The translations under genes and the position numbers were made by a program. The notes beneath the pieces were generated by a model. That model worked only from the letters and a program-made list of their open reading frames with translations, did not search any database and was not told where the DNA came from. A stretch of 64,000 nt of DNA from Amycolatopsis orientalis DSM 43388 (GTDB lineage Bacteria > Actinomycetota > Actinomycetes > Mycobacteriales > Pseudonocardiaceae). Location: positions 4,612 through 68,611 of the forward strand of contig NZ_ASXG01000015.1 of assembly GCF_000411975.1 (NCBI RefSeq), written 5' to 3'. Below are positions 52,648 to 60,119 of the stretch, piece after piece (positions within the stretch are counted from its first letter, which is position 1; each line of letters opens with the position of its first letter).

Positions 52648-52952
52648 TGGCAGACGGCTGCAGCGCACCGGCACAGGTCGCGACCCCGGCGGACTTCGAC
52701 ACCAATGGCCAGGTCGTGCTAGCGGGCAAGGTCACCGGCGCGGACGGGCCGGTCGGCGGCGCGTTCGTCCGGCTGCTCGACGGCGGCGGCGACTTCGCCG
52801 GCGAGGTCGTGTCCTCGGCGGACGGCGACTTCCGCTTCTACGCGGCCGAGGGTTCCTGGACGGTGCGCGCACTGCACCGCACGGGCAACGGCGAGGCCAA
52901 CGTCACCGCGGAGGGACCGGGCCTGCACCAGCTGGCCATTTCGGTTGCCTGA
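52647..52952 (+). CDS. sseC: DUF1416 protein (SseC)
   Basis: 101 residues from the ATG that overlaps the sseA stop (TGATG); a GTG one codon earlier is possible. An Ig-like/transthyretin-type beta-sandwich is suggested by 'GKVTGADGPVGGAFVRLLDGGGDFA' (split) and 'GDFRFYAAEGSWTVRAL'. A conserved Cys at residue 5 (MADGCSAPA) may carry persulfide. It is always found with SseA in actinobacteria; the role is not known. Confidence 0.9.
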   Translation: MADGCSAPAQVATPADFDTNGQVVLAGKVTGADGPVGGAFVRLLDGGGDFAGEVVSSADGDFRFYAAEGSWTVRALHRTGNGEANVTAEGPGLHQLAISVA

Positions 52953-52966
52953 CAACGCTTTATCGC

Positions 52967-52999
52967 AGAAGGGCTCCTCGGTTTCCGAGGGGCCCTTCT
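52967..52999 (+). terminator. Terminator of the sulfurtransferase operon
   Basis: AGAAGGG(C)TCCTCGG and its complement form a stem of about 14 bp with a small loop, 14 bp after the sseC stop codon. Confidence 0.75.
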
Positions 53000-53219
53000 C
53001 GCGTCCGCGGGACGCTTGACGCCCGAACGGGCACGCAGCCAGCACAGTGAACGCCGCGCGACAGGTAGGGAATGGCCCGCGGAGTCGCCGCTTCTCGATC
53101 ACGGCAGCACGCTCACCACCTGCTCGCGGAGCGCGATGGCGGTGACCGAAGCGGCACTGCTGGCGGTGACCGTCCTCACCGACGCGACCCTGCGCAGCGC
53201 CAGATCGGCCGGGGCGGAC

Positions 53220-53225
53220 TATTGT
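53220..53225 (+). promoter_or_regulatory. -10 box of leaderless small-gene mRNA
   Basis: TATTGT lies 7 nt before the GTG at 53233, the same geometry as at 51146 and 42880. Confidence 0.55.
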
Positions 53226-53232
53226 CCTCGCT

Positions 53233-53331
53233 GTGGAGACCTTGTTTACGACCCTGTTGATCATCGCGGGCATCGCCACCGTGTGGTTCGCGGTCTACGT
53301 CGTCTACCGGCTGTACGCCGACCAGCGCTGA
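53233..53331 (+). CDS. 32-residue single-span membrane protein
   Basis: A GTG-started frame encoding VETLFTTLLIIAGIATV and WFAVYVVYRLYADQR. It has one ideal TM helix of about 20 residues ending in aromatic residues and a basic tail, the plan of small membrane proteins that bind larger complexes. The start is preceded by a TANNNT box at 7 nt and no ribosome-binding site, so the mRNA is probably leaderless. It ends 5 bp before the heme-binding-protein gene. Not in any family I can name. Confidence 0.6.
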   Translation: METLFTTLLIIAGIATVWFAVYVVYRLYADQR

Positions 53332-53336
53332 TCAGC

Positions 53337-53948
53337 ATGACGAGTGGCGACGAAGCCATCGCGGCAGCCGAGAAGCGGGCGGCCAGCACGCGCGACCGCA
53401 ACCTGCCATTGTGGGACGACCTGCCGATCCCGAACGACACGGCGAACCTGCGCGAGGGCCCGAACCTGAACGACGCGTGCCTCGCGCTGCTGCCGCTCGT
53501 CGGCGTCTGGCGCGGCGAGGGCGAGATCGACTACCCGACCATCGACGGGCCGATCAAGTTCGCCCAGCAGCTGACCGTGTCCCACGACGGCCGCCCGTTC
53601 CTGTTCCACGAGGCGCGCTCGTGGCTGCTGAACGAGGACGGCAGCGTGCTGCGGCCGGCCGCCCGCGAGAGCGGGTTCTGGCGGCCGCAGGAGGACGACA
53701 CCCTGGAACTGCTGCTCACGCACAGCTCCGGCATCGTCGAGCTGTTCTACGGGAAACCCCGCAGCCAGACCGCCTGGGAACTCGGCACCGACGCGGTCCT
53801 CCGCACCGCGACGGCCAAGGAGGTCACCGGCGCGCAGCGGCTGTACGGGCTGGTGAACGGCGACCTCGGGTACGTCGAGGAGCGCGCGATGGTCGGTCAG
53901 GAAATGCAGCCGCACGCCTCCGCGCTGCTGCGCCGCGTGGTGGGCTGA
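53337..53948 (+). CDS. Nitrobindin-like heme-binding beta-barrel protein
   Basis: 203 residues. After a polar N-terminus, 'ALLPLVGVWRGEGEIDYPTI' starts the lipocalin/FABP-like barrel of the nitrobindin family (old DUF1794). 'FWRPQEDDTLELLLTHSSGIVELFYG' (split) and the C-terminal 'PHASALLRRV' with the proximal-type His complete it. M. tuberculosis Rv0813c, its positional equivalent, has this fold. It may bind heme and peroxynitrite or a fatty ligand. It probably shares the transcript of the small upstream gene. Confidence 0.88.
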   Translation: MTSGDEAIAAAEKRAASTRDRNLPLWDDLPIPNDTANLREGPNLNDACLALLPLVGVWRGEGEIDYPTIDGPIKFAQQLTVSHDGRPFLFHEARSWLLNEDGSVLRPAARESGFWRPQEDDTLELLLTHSSGIVELFYGKPRSQTAWELGTDAVLRTATAKEVTGAQRLYGLVNGDLGYVEERAMVGQEMQPHASALLRRVVG

Positions 53949-53964
53949 GGCTCCGGGAGACGCC

Positions 53965-54567
53965 GTGCGCTGGCGGCGGTACGGCGAACAGGCCGCTCTG
54001 CTCGACTGCGCCTCGCTCGAGGAGATGAGCGCGGCCCGGGCGACCCTCACCGAAGCCGCGCTGGACGGCGTCGAGGAGATCGTGCCCGGGGCCCGCACGC
54101 TGCTGGTGGTCGCTTCCGCCGGCGCGTTGGAAGCTGCGCGTTCCTTGCTGGCCTCGGCTGATCTGGCCCATCCACCGGCTGGAGACGGGCGCGAAGTCGT
54201 GCTGGACGTGCGCTACTCCGGCGAAGACCTCTCCCTGGTCGCCGAGGACGCGGGGCTCAGCGTCGACGAGGTCATCACTCTCCACACCAACGCCGTCTAC
54301 ACGGTCGCGTTCACCGGCTTCGCGCCCGGTTTCGGCTACCTCGCCGGACTTCCCGCGGAACTGCACCAGCCGCGGCTCACCTCGCCCCGCACCCGCGTCC
54401 CCGCTGGCTCGGTGGCCATCGCGGACGAGTACACCGGCGTCTACCCACGAGAATCCCCTGGTGGCTGGCGGTTGCTCGGGCATACCGAGGCGACGCTCTT
54501 CGACCCGTCGGCCGCGCAACCGGCGTTGTTCACGCCCGGGCTCCGCGTTCGGTTCCGGAGCGTTTGA
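53965..54567 (+). CDS. pxpB: 5-oxoprolinase subunit B (KipI-like)
   Basis: 200 residues, carboxyltransferase AHS1 domain. 'MRWRRYGEQAALLDC' begins the protein; 'HTNAVYTVAFTGFAPGFGYL' (the substrate loop) and 'PRTRVPAGSVAIADEYTGVYP' (split) are the family hallmarks. With PxpC it activates and opens 5-oxoproline using ATP, the product being glutamate, in a complex that also needs PxpA. No pxpA is in the window. The stop overlaps the pxpC start by 1 bp (TGATG). Confidence 0.92.
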   Translation: MRWRRYGEQAALLDCASLEEMSAARATLTEAALDGVEEIVPGARTLLVVASAGALEAARSLLASADLAHPPAGDGREVVLDVRYSGEDLSLVAEDAGLSVDEVITLHTNAVYTVAFTGFAPGFGYLAGLPAELHQPRLTSPRTRVPAGSVAIADEYTGVYPRESPGGWRLLGHTEATLFDPSAAQPALFTPGLRVRFRSV

Positions 54568-55418
54568 TGCGCGCCTTGGAGATCGTCTCGCCCGGTTCGC
54601 TGGCTCTGGTGCAAGACCTCGGCCGTCCCGGTTACGCACATCTGGGCGTCCCACCTTCGGGGGCTCTCGACGTCACTGCGTTGCGGCTCGGCAACCGGCT
54701 GGTCGGCAACTCCGAGGACGCCGCCGGGATCGAAACCGTGCTGGGCGGACTGACCGTCCGGGCGACCGCGTCATGCACTGCCGCGGTGACCGGGCCGCCG
54801 GTCGCGGTGTTGGTGGACGACCGAGAAACCAGCTCGCACCTGCCGATTCCCCTGCGCCCGGGCCAAACGCTGACGATCGGCCGCCCCGCGTCGGGGTTGC
54901 GCTGCTACCTGACGGTGTCCGGCGGAATCGCGGTGCCGCCGGTGCTGGGAAGCCGGTCGACCGATGTCCTCTCTGGACTCGGCCCCTCGCCGTTGGAGGC
55001 GGGCACGACGGTCCCGCTCGGTCCCGTCAGCGGGATTCCGTCCGGTGCCGACGTGGTCGCTGCCTCCTCCGTGCCGCCCCAGTTGACCGTGCCGGTCTTG
55101 CTTGGGCCCCGCGACGACTGGTTCGCCGACGCCGCGAGCGCGCTCAACGCACAGTGGACAGTCACCGCGGAATCCAACCGAGTGGGCGTCCGCCTCGACG
55201 GGCCACCGCTACGTCGAGTGTCCAATTCGGAATTGCCCAGCGAAGGCGTGCTCACCGGCGCGATCCAGGTCCCGCCGAACGGATTGCCGCTGGTGTTCCT
55301 CGCCGATCACCCGACCACGGGCGGTTATCCGGTGGTCGCGGTCGTGAGACGGGCGTCACTCGGCGCACTCGCGCAAGCACGCCCCGGAACCTTGGTGCGG
55401 TTCCGCGCGTCCTTCTAA
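54567..55418 (+). CDS. pxpC: 5-oxoprolinase subunit C (KipA-like)
   Basis: 283 residues, carboxyltransferase AHS2 domain. 'SLALVQDLGRPGYAHLGVPP', 'SGALDVTALRLGNRLVGN', 'PLRPGQTLTIG', 'GLRCYLTVSGGI' and 'DHPTTGGYPVVAVV' are diagnostic. It works with PxpB in 5-oxoproline hydrolysis. Translationally coupled to pxpB. The next gene starts 2 bp after its stop. Confidence 0.92.
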   Translation: MRALEIVSPGSLALVQDLGRPGYAHLGVPPSGALDVTALRLGNRLVGNSEDAAGIETVLGGLTVRATASCTAAVTGPPVAVLVDDRETSSHLPIPLRPGQTLTIGRPASGLRCYLTVSGGIAVPPVLGSRSTDVLSGLGPSPLEAGTTVPLGPVSGIPSGADVVAASSVPPQLTVPVLLGPRDDWFADAASALNAQWTVTAESNRVGVRLDGPPLRRVSNSELPSEGVLTGAIQVPPNGLPLVFLADHPTTGGYPVVAVVRRASLGALAQARPGTLVRFRASF

Positions 55419-55420
55419 GC

Positions 55421-55843
55421 GTGGAACGGGTAACGATCACCGGCGGCGCGGGTTTCCTGGAGCTGAACACCGGAGGACGAGTGGAGCTGCCGCAGTCGCT
55501 GCGCATCGCGCTCGCGACCGGCCAGGTACGCCTCCCGCTGGCGGAAACCCTCCGCGAACTGCTGGCGCTGCTCGTCGACGGCCACTACCGAGTCAGCGGC
55601 CCGCAGCGGTTCGAGGCCGGCGACCTGGTCCCGGCGAACGACTGGCCGGACGACGACGATGCCCGGGTCGCGTACTACCGCACGGCGATCCGCTCCGGAC
55701 ACCGGCCAGTGGCGGTGGTTTTGTCCGGTACACGTCCGTTGTTGGTGGACGGGCACCACAAGATCAGCGCTTATCGGGCGGAGGGGGTCACGCCGTCGGT
55801 GGTGCTTATTTCGGCTGCTCGGGCGGACATCGCAAGTGGCTGA
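55421..55843 (+). CDS. ParB-like-motif protein of unknown function
   Basis: 140 residues from a GTG 2 bp after pxpC. The C-terminal 'GTRPLLVDGHHKISAYRAEGV' (about residues 104-124) resembles the DGHHR nucleotide-binding box of ParB/Srx-fold proteins. The N-terminal 60 residues form strands and a helix of unknown type. ParB/Srx-fold enzymes bind CTP or ATP. It overlaps the following phosphotransferase gene by 8 bp, so the two are probably made together. Confidence 0.65.
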   Translation: MERVTITGGAGFLELNTGGRVELPQSLRIALATGQVRLPLAETLRELLALLVDGHYRVSGPQRFEAGDLVPANDWPDDDDARVAYYRTAIRSGHRPVAVVLSGTRPLLVDGHHKISAYRAEGVTPSVVLISAARADIASG

Positions 55844-56582
55844 GAAGTTCGCCGGCGGGCTGAACACCGTCGTCCGGGTCGGCGACACGGTCCGGCGCGA
55901 GCGCAGACCGTGGAGCGGCCGGGTCGCCGCGCTGCTGCGCCACCTCGAAAAAACCGGCTTCCGGCAGGCTCCGCGGTATTTCGGCGCCGTCGGCGACACG
56001 GACGTGCTGGAGTTCCTGCCTGGTGAGGTCGGCAACTACCCGCTGACCTCGGCGGCCCGCAGGACCACCGCGCTTATTTCCGCCGCGAAGTTGCTTCGCC
56101 GGTACCACGACGCGACCGCAGATCTCGGACTGCCCGGCGGCTGGATGCTGCCCGACCGAGAACCGGCCGAGGTCATCTGCCATGGCGACTTCGCGCCGTA
56201 CAACTGCGTGCTGCGCGGTGAAGAGGTCGTGGGCCTGATCGATTTCGACACCGCGCATCCCGGCCCGCGCTCGCACGACCTCGGGTACGCCGTCTACCGG
56301 TTCGCGCCACTCACCCACCCGGCCAACGAGGACGGATTCGGGTCGGTCGAAGAGCAGGCCGCCCGCGCGAGACTGTTCTGCGACAGCTACGGAGTGACCG
56401 ACCGCGCGGCAATCATCGAATCGGCTGCCGACCGGCTGCGCGACCTAGTGCAGCTGATGCGCACCCAAGCCGCGTCCGGCCACGAGGGCTTCGCGAGCCA
56501 CCTCGCGGCCGGACACGATCGGGTCTATCTGCGGGACCTCGAGTACCTCGACGCGAACGCCGGTCAGTACTCGCTCTCGTAA
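55836..56582 (+). CDS. Aminoglycoside-phosphotransferase-like kinase
   Basis: 248 residues from a GTG inside the previous gene's end. 'VICHGDFAPYNCVL' is the catalytic HGDxxxxN loop and 'GLIDFDTAHPGPRSHDLGY' holds the metal-binding Asp, as in APH/choline kinase-fold enzymes. The N-lobe is reduced: residues 1-30 contain 'FAGGLNTVVRVGDTVRRERRP', which replaces the usual glycine loop. It phosphorylates an unknown small molecule; drug resistance is possible but not shown. The end overlaps the convergent aminotransferase by 19 bp. Confidence 0.85.
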   Translation: MAEKFAGGLNTVVRVGDTVRRERRPWSGRVAALLRHLEKTGFRQAPRYFGAVGDTDVLEFLPGEVGNYPLTSAARRTTALISAAKLLRRYHDATADLGLPGGWMLPDREPAEVICHGDFAPYNCVLRGEEVVGLIDFDTAHPGPRSHDLGYAVYRFAPLTHPANEDGFGSVEEQAARARLFCDSYGVTDRAAIIESAADRLRDLVQLMRTQAASGHEGFASHLAAGHDRVYLRDLEYLDANAGQYSLS

Positions 56583-57409
56583 GCCGCCACCAGTTCGCCG
56601 TGCAGCGTGGTCGAATCCGGCAGTGCCGTCCCGTTCAGCGTGTGCACCCGGGTCACCTTCCGCACTGACGACGTGAGGAAAACGCCGTCCCCGCGCGGCA
56701 AGTCGTCCACCGAGAACGGCTCCACCTTCACCGACCAGCCCGCCTTCTCCGCACCGCGGAACAACGCGTACTGCGTCGTTCCTGGCAGGATGCCAATAGT
56801 GGACGGCGGGGTGTAGAGCGTCCGCTCCTTCGCCAGGACGACCGTCGAGGTCGGTCCTTCGAGCACCGAATCGTCGGTAGCGGTGAAGATCACATCTTGG
56901 GCCCCGCGCCGGGCCGCCTCGCGCAGGGCGGCCATGTTCATCGCGTAGGAAACCGTTTTCGCACCGAGCAAAAGCCACGGGGCGCGCTCGGCGAGTTCGG
57001 GGCCGAAACCGCGTTCCAGGGTCACCACGGAAACGCCTTCGGTGCGCGCCCGCAGCACCTTCTCGTCGACTTCCAGTCCCAGCGCGAACGCCGTCGGCTT
57101 GCCCTGCGGATCGCCGTCGACACCCCGCGTGTACACGAGTTTCAGCGCGATCTCCGGACCGCCCTGCCACGCGTCGACGACCGCCTGCGCGGCTCGGGCG
57201 AAGCCGTCGAGGTCGGGGTCGGGCAGGTCGAGCATCGCCGCGGAACGGGCGAGCCGGTCGAGGTGCGGACGCATTTCCCGCGGCTTTTTCACAGCCACGA
57301 GGATCGTTTCGAACACCCCGTCTCCGCGCAGCAGGCCGAGGTCGTCCACCCGGAGGTGAGCGGCTTCGGGGTCGGCCAGTGAACCGTCGAGGAAGGCGAG
57401 AACGCGCAT
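56564..57409 (-). CDS. Class IV aminotransferase / aminodeoxychorismate lyase-like
   Basis: 281 residues. Fold-type IV PLP enzyme with 'LLRGDGVFETILV' near the N-terminus, the PLP Lys in 'LLGAKTVSYAMNMAALREA', 'DVIFTATDDSVLEGPTSTVV' and 'FLTSSVRKVTRVHTLNG'. Branched-chain aminotransferase, D-amino acid transferase and PabC belong here; PabC (4-amino-4-deoxychorismate lyase) is the usual annotation of the positional equivalent Rv0812. Divergent from ygfZ (31 bp). Confidence 0.88.
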   Translation of the reverse strand: MRVLAFLDGSLADPEAAHLRVDDLGLLRGDGVFETILVAVKKPREMRPHLDRLARSAAMLDLPDPDLDGFARAAQAVVDAWQGGPEIALKLVYTRGVDGDPQGKPTAFALGLEVDEKVLRARTEGVSVVTLERGFGPELAERAPWLLLGAKTVSYAMNMAALREAARRGAQDVIFTATDDSVLEGPTSTVVLAKERTLYTPPSTIGILPGTTQYALFRGAEKAGWSVKVEPFSVDDLPRGDGVFLTSSVRKVTRVHTLNGTALPDSTTLHGELVAAYESEY

Positions 57410-57440
57410 CCTCACAAGGTACTCACTTACGCTTGGGGTT

Positions 57441-58562
57441 ATGCCGTACAGCTCGCCGCTGCTCGAAATCCCGCGCGCGGTCGCCGCGCCCGAGGGCCAT
57501 CCGGAAGCCGGAGTTCCGTGGCACTGGGGCGATCCGTTCGCCGAGCAGCGCACCGCCGCCCGAGGAGTGGTCGTGATCGACCGCTCGCACCGCGAAATCC
57601 TCGCCGTCACCGGCGAGGAACGCTTGTCCTGGCTGCATTTGGTGATCTCGCAGCACGTCACCGAACTCGCCGAGAACACCGGCACCGAAGCGCTCGTCCT
57701 CGACAGCCAAGGCCACGTCGACACCCATTTCGTCCTCGCGCACAGCGGCGAGACGGTGTATCTCGACAGCGACCCCGGCCCGGTCGCCACGAGCGCGTTG
57801 CCCAAGGGCGGCAAGCAAACCCTGCGCGAGTACCTCGAAGCGATGAAGTTCTGGTCCAAGGTCGAGATTCGCGACGCGACGGAAGAACTGGCCGTTCTCA
57901 CCGTGCTCGGCCCGGAAACCGACAGCGTGCTCGGCATCGAACTCGGCACCGAGCCGTATTCGGTGGCGGCGCTGCCCGAGGGCGGCTTCGCGCGCCGGAT
58001 GCCGTGGCCGACGCGAGCGGGCGCGGACCTGGTCGTGCCGCGCGCTCAGCTCACCCAGTGGTGGCAACGGCTCACCGACGCGGGCGCGCGTCCGGCTGGC
58101 TCGTGGACCTTCGACGCGCTGCGGGTGGAATCGCGGCATCCGCGGCTCGGCGTCGACACCGACGAGCGGACGATCCCGCACGAGGTCGGCTGGATCGGCT
58201 CGGCCGCGCACGTCGCGAAGGGCTGCTACCGCGGTCAGGAAACCGTCGCGAAGGTGCACAACGTCGGCCGCCCGCCGCGGTATCTCGCGCTGCTGCATCT
58301 CGACGGTTCGCCGGAGATCACGCCGGAGACCGGCGACCCGGTGAAGCTCGGCGAGCGCGTGGTCGGCCGGGTCGGCACGGTCGCGCAGCACCACGAACTC
58401 GGGCCGATCGCGCTGGCGCTGGTCAAACGCTCGGTGCCGGGCGGGGCGGAGCTGCTGGCCGGCGACGAGGACCGAGTGGTCCAGGCCACTGTCGATCCGG
58501 ACTCGGTGCCGGGCGAGCACGCGGCGCCCGGACGGGAAGCAGCGCAGAGACTACGGGGCTGA
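57441..58562 (+). CDS. ygfZ: Folate-binding YgfZ/GcvT-like protein
   Basis: 373 residues. The family signature 'KGCYRGQETVAKVHN' with its Cys is present near residue 267, after a GcvT-like folate domain ('RGVVVIDRSHREILAVTGEE'). YgfZ uses a folate to help assemble or repair certain Fe-S enzymes such as radical-SAM proteins. Positional equivalent of M. tuberculosis Rv0811c. The rsiG gene begins 1 bp after its stop. Confidence 0.93.
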   Translation: MPYSSPLLEIPRAVAAPEGHPEAGVPWHWGDPFAEQRTAARGVVVIDRSHREILAVTGEERLSWLHLVISQHVTELAENTGTEALVLDSQGHVDTHFVLAHSGETVYLDSDPGPVATSALPKGGKQTLREYLEAMKFWSKVEIRDATEELAVLTVLGPETDSVLGIELGTEPYSVAALPEGGFARRMPWPTRAGADLVVPRAQLTQWWQRLTDAGARPAGSWTFDALRVESRHPRLGVDTDERTIPHEVGWIGSAAHVAKGCYRGQETVAKVHNVGRPPRYLALLHLDGSPEITPETGDPVKLGERVVGRVGTVAQHHELGPIALALVKRSVPGGAELLAGDEDRVVQATVDPDSVPGEHAAPGREAAQRLRG

Positions 58563-58563
58563 A

Positions 58564-59178
58564 GTGAACTCGACGGTAGCGTCGTCGCCGAATGTGGAGC
58601 AGGATGTGCCCGTGATCGAAGTGCGTCCCGGCGGGCGACGACGGATCGACCGCGTCCTCGGCCCGGGATATCTCACCGGATTAGGCGACTTGCCGCTCCC
58701 GGTGCTGCGCGAGCGGCGCGACGAGGCCGCGCAGGAAGAGACGGATCTGTCCTACCTGCGCCGGCTCCTGCACGCCCGCATCGACATCGTGCGCGCCGAA
58801 CAGGAGCGCCGCTCGTCCGGCGGGGAAGCCAGCATCGTCGACCGGCTCGCGTCCATCCTCGCCGACAACGCGCTCGGCCCGGCCGCCGGTTCCGGCCGCC
58901 ACCAGCAGCTCGAACCGTCCCGGGCGGGCGAGCACCGCAGGCACGCGGAGGCGCTGATCGGCGACACCGGACTCACCGACGTCGGCTCCCTTTCCGACGA
59001 CAAGCTCGCCGCCGCGCTGGACACCTACGCGGCCGAGGAAGCGTCCGTGTCGTCCTTCCGCCGCCAGGTCCAGACCGTGATGGACACGCTCAACGCCGAG
59101 ATCGCGGCGCGCTACAGCAGCGGGGCGGCCACGGTCGACCAGCTGCTGGACAGCGAACTGGGGCGCGCCGAAGAATGA
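58564..59178 (+). CDS. rsiG: RsiG-type cyclic-di-GMP-binding anti-sigma factor
   Basis: 204 residues, mostly two long helices. The c-di-GMP signature E-x3-S-x2-R-x3-Q-x3-D known from Streptomyces RsiG is complete in the second helix (Glu159, Ser163, Arg166, Gln170, Asp174). The first helix has the same spacing with His in place of Gln (Glu59, Ser63, Arg66, His70, Asp74). RsiG with c-di-GMP sequesters the sporulation sigma factor WhiG. Whether WhiG exists here cannot be seen. Between ygfZ (1 bp) and asparaginase (4-bp overlap), so it is part of a housekeeping-looking operon. Confidence 0.88.
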   Translation: MNSTVASSPNVEQDVPVIEVRPGGRRRIDRVLGPGYLTGLGDLPLPVLRERRDEAAQEETDLSYLRRLLHARIDIVRAEQERRSSGGEASIVDRLASILADNALGPAAGSGRHQQLEPSRAGEHRRHAEALIGDTGLTDVGSLSDDKLAAALDTYAAEEASVSSFRRQVQTVMDTLNAEIAARYSSGAATVDQLLDSELGRAEE

Positions 59179-60119
59179 CCGGCCAGCCGATCCTCGTCGA
59201 GGTCGTCCGGAACGGGTTCGTCGAGAGCGTGCACCACGGGTGTCTCGTCGGCACCGCGCCGGACGGCTCGGTCCAGTTCTCCGCGGGCGACGTGACCAGC
59301 CCTTTCTTCCCTCGCTCGGCGAACAAGCCGCTGCAGGGCGTCGGGATGCTCCGCGCCGGGCTCGGCTACGACGGCGCGGACCTGGCGCTGGGCTGCGCTT
59401 CTCATTCCGGCGAAACCGGACATCTCGAGCGGGTCGCGGCGATGCTGTCCGGAGCCGGGCTCGGCCCCTCGGCGCTGGCCTGCCCGGCCGAGCTGCCGAT
59501 CGGCGAGGACGCCCGACGCGCGGCCGACGAGCCGCGGAAGATCACCATGAACTGCTCCGGCAAGCACGCCGCGATGCTCGCCACCTGCGTCGCGAACGAC
59601 TGGCCCACCGACGGCTACCAGCAGCCGGACCATCCGCTGCAGGTCCAGCTCGCGAAGACAGTCGAGGAGCTGACCGGCGAGTCCATCGCCGCGGTCGGGG
59701 TCGACGGCTGCGGCGCGCCTCTGTTCGCGTTCTCCCCGACTGGCCTCGCGCGTTCCTTCGGCAAGCTCGTTCAGGCCGAGCCAGGAACCGAGGAGCGCCG
59801 AGTCGCGGACGCGATGCGCGCACACCCGTGGCTGGTGGCGGGCACCGGCCGGGAGGACACGCGGTTGATGCAGGCGGTGCCCGGGTTGCTGTCGAAGAGC
59901 GGTGCGGAAGGTGTCCTGGCGTTCACGCTCGGCGACGGCACGGCGTGCGCGATCAAGATCGCGGACGGCAACAAGCGAGCCTTGGCGCCGCTGGCCATGG
60001 CCGTGCTCGCGCACCTGGGCATCGAGACCCCGGAAGAGCTCTCCGACCTGGCCCGCCCGCCGGTGCTCGGCGGCGGTCAGCCGGTCGGCGAACTGCGGGT
60101 CAGTTGGAGTGCTCCTTAG
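59175..60119 (+). CDS. L-asparaginase II family protein
   Basis: 314 residues, thermolabile-type asparaginase II as in Rhizobium etli. 'VEVVRNGFVESVHHGCLVG', 'FPRSANKPLQ', 'GCASHSGETGHLERV', 'MNCSGKHAAMLATC' and 'GVDGCGAPLFAFS' are the conserved blocks holding the Ser/Lys/Cys active-site residues. It hydrolyses asparagine to aspartate and ammonia in the cytosol. It begins inside rsiG (ATGA) and ends overlapping the convergent gene by 20 bp. Confidence 0.93.
   Translation: MTGQPILVEVVRNGFVESVHHGCLVGTAPDGSVQFSAGDVTSPFFPRSANKPLQGVGMLRAGLGYDGADLALGCASHSGETGHLERVAAMLSGAGLGPSALACPAELPIGEDARRAADEPRKITMNCSGKHAAMLATCVANDWPTDGYQQPDHPLQVQLAKTVEELTGESIAAVGVDGCGAPLFAFSPTGLARSFGKLVQAEPGTEERRVADAMRAHPWLVAGTGREDTRLMQAVPGLLSKSGAEGVLAFTLGDGTACAIKIADGNKRALAPLAMAVLAHLGIETPEELSDLARPPVLGGGQPVGELRVSWSAP

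Noticed and set aside
53016..53336. N-terminal extension of the nitrobindin-like protein
   Set aside because: The frame is open upstream, but the residues are not family-like, and the region holds the promoter and the small membrane gene in another frame.
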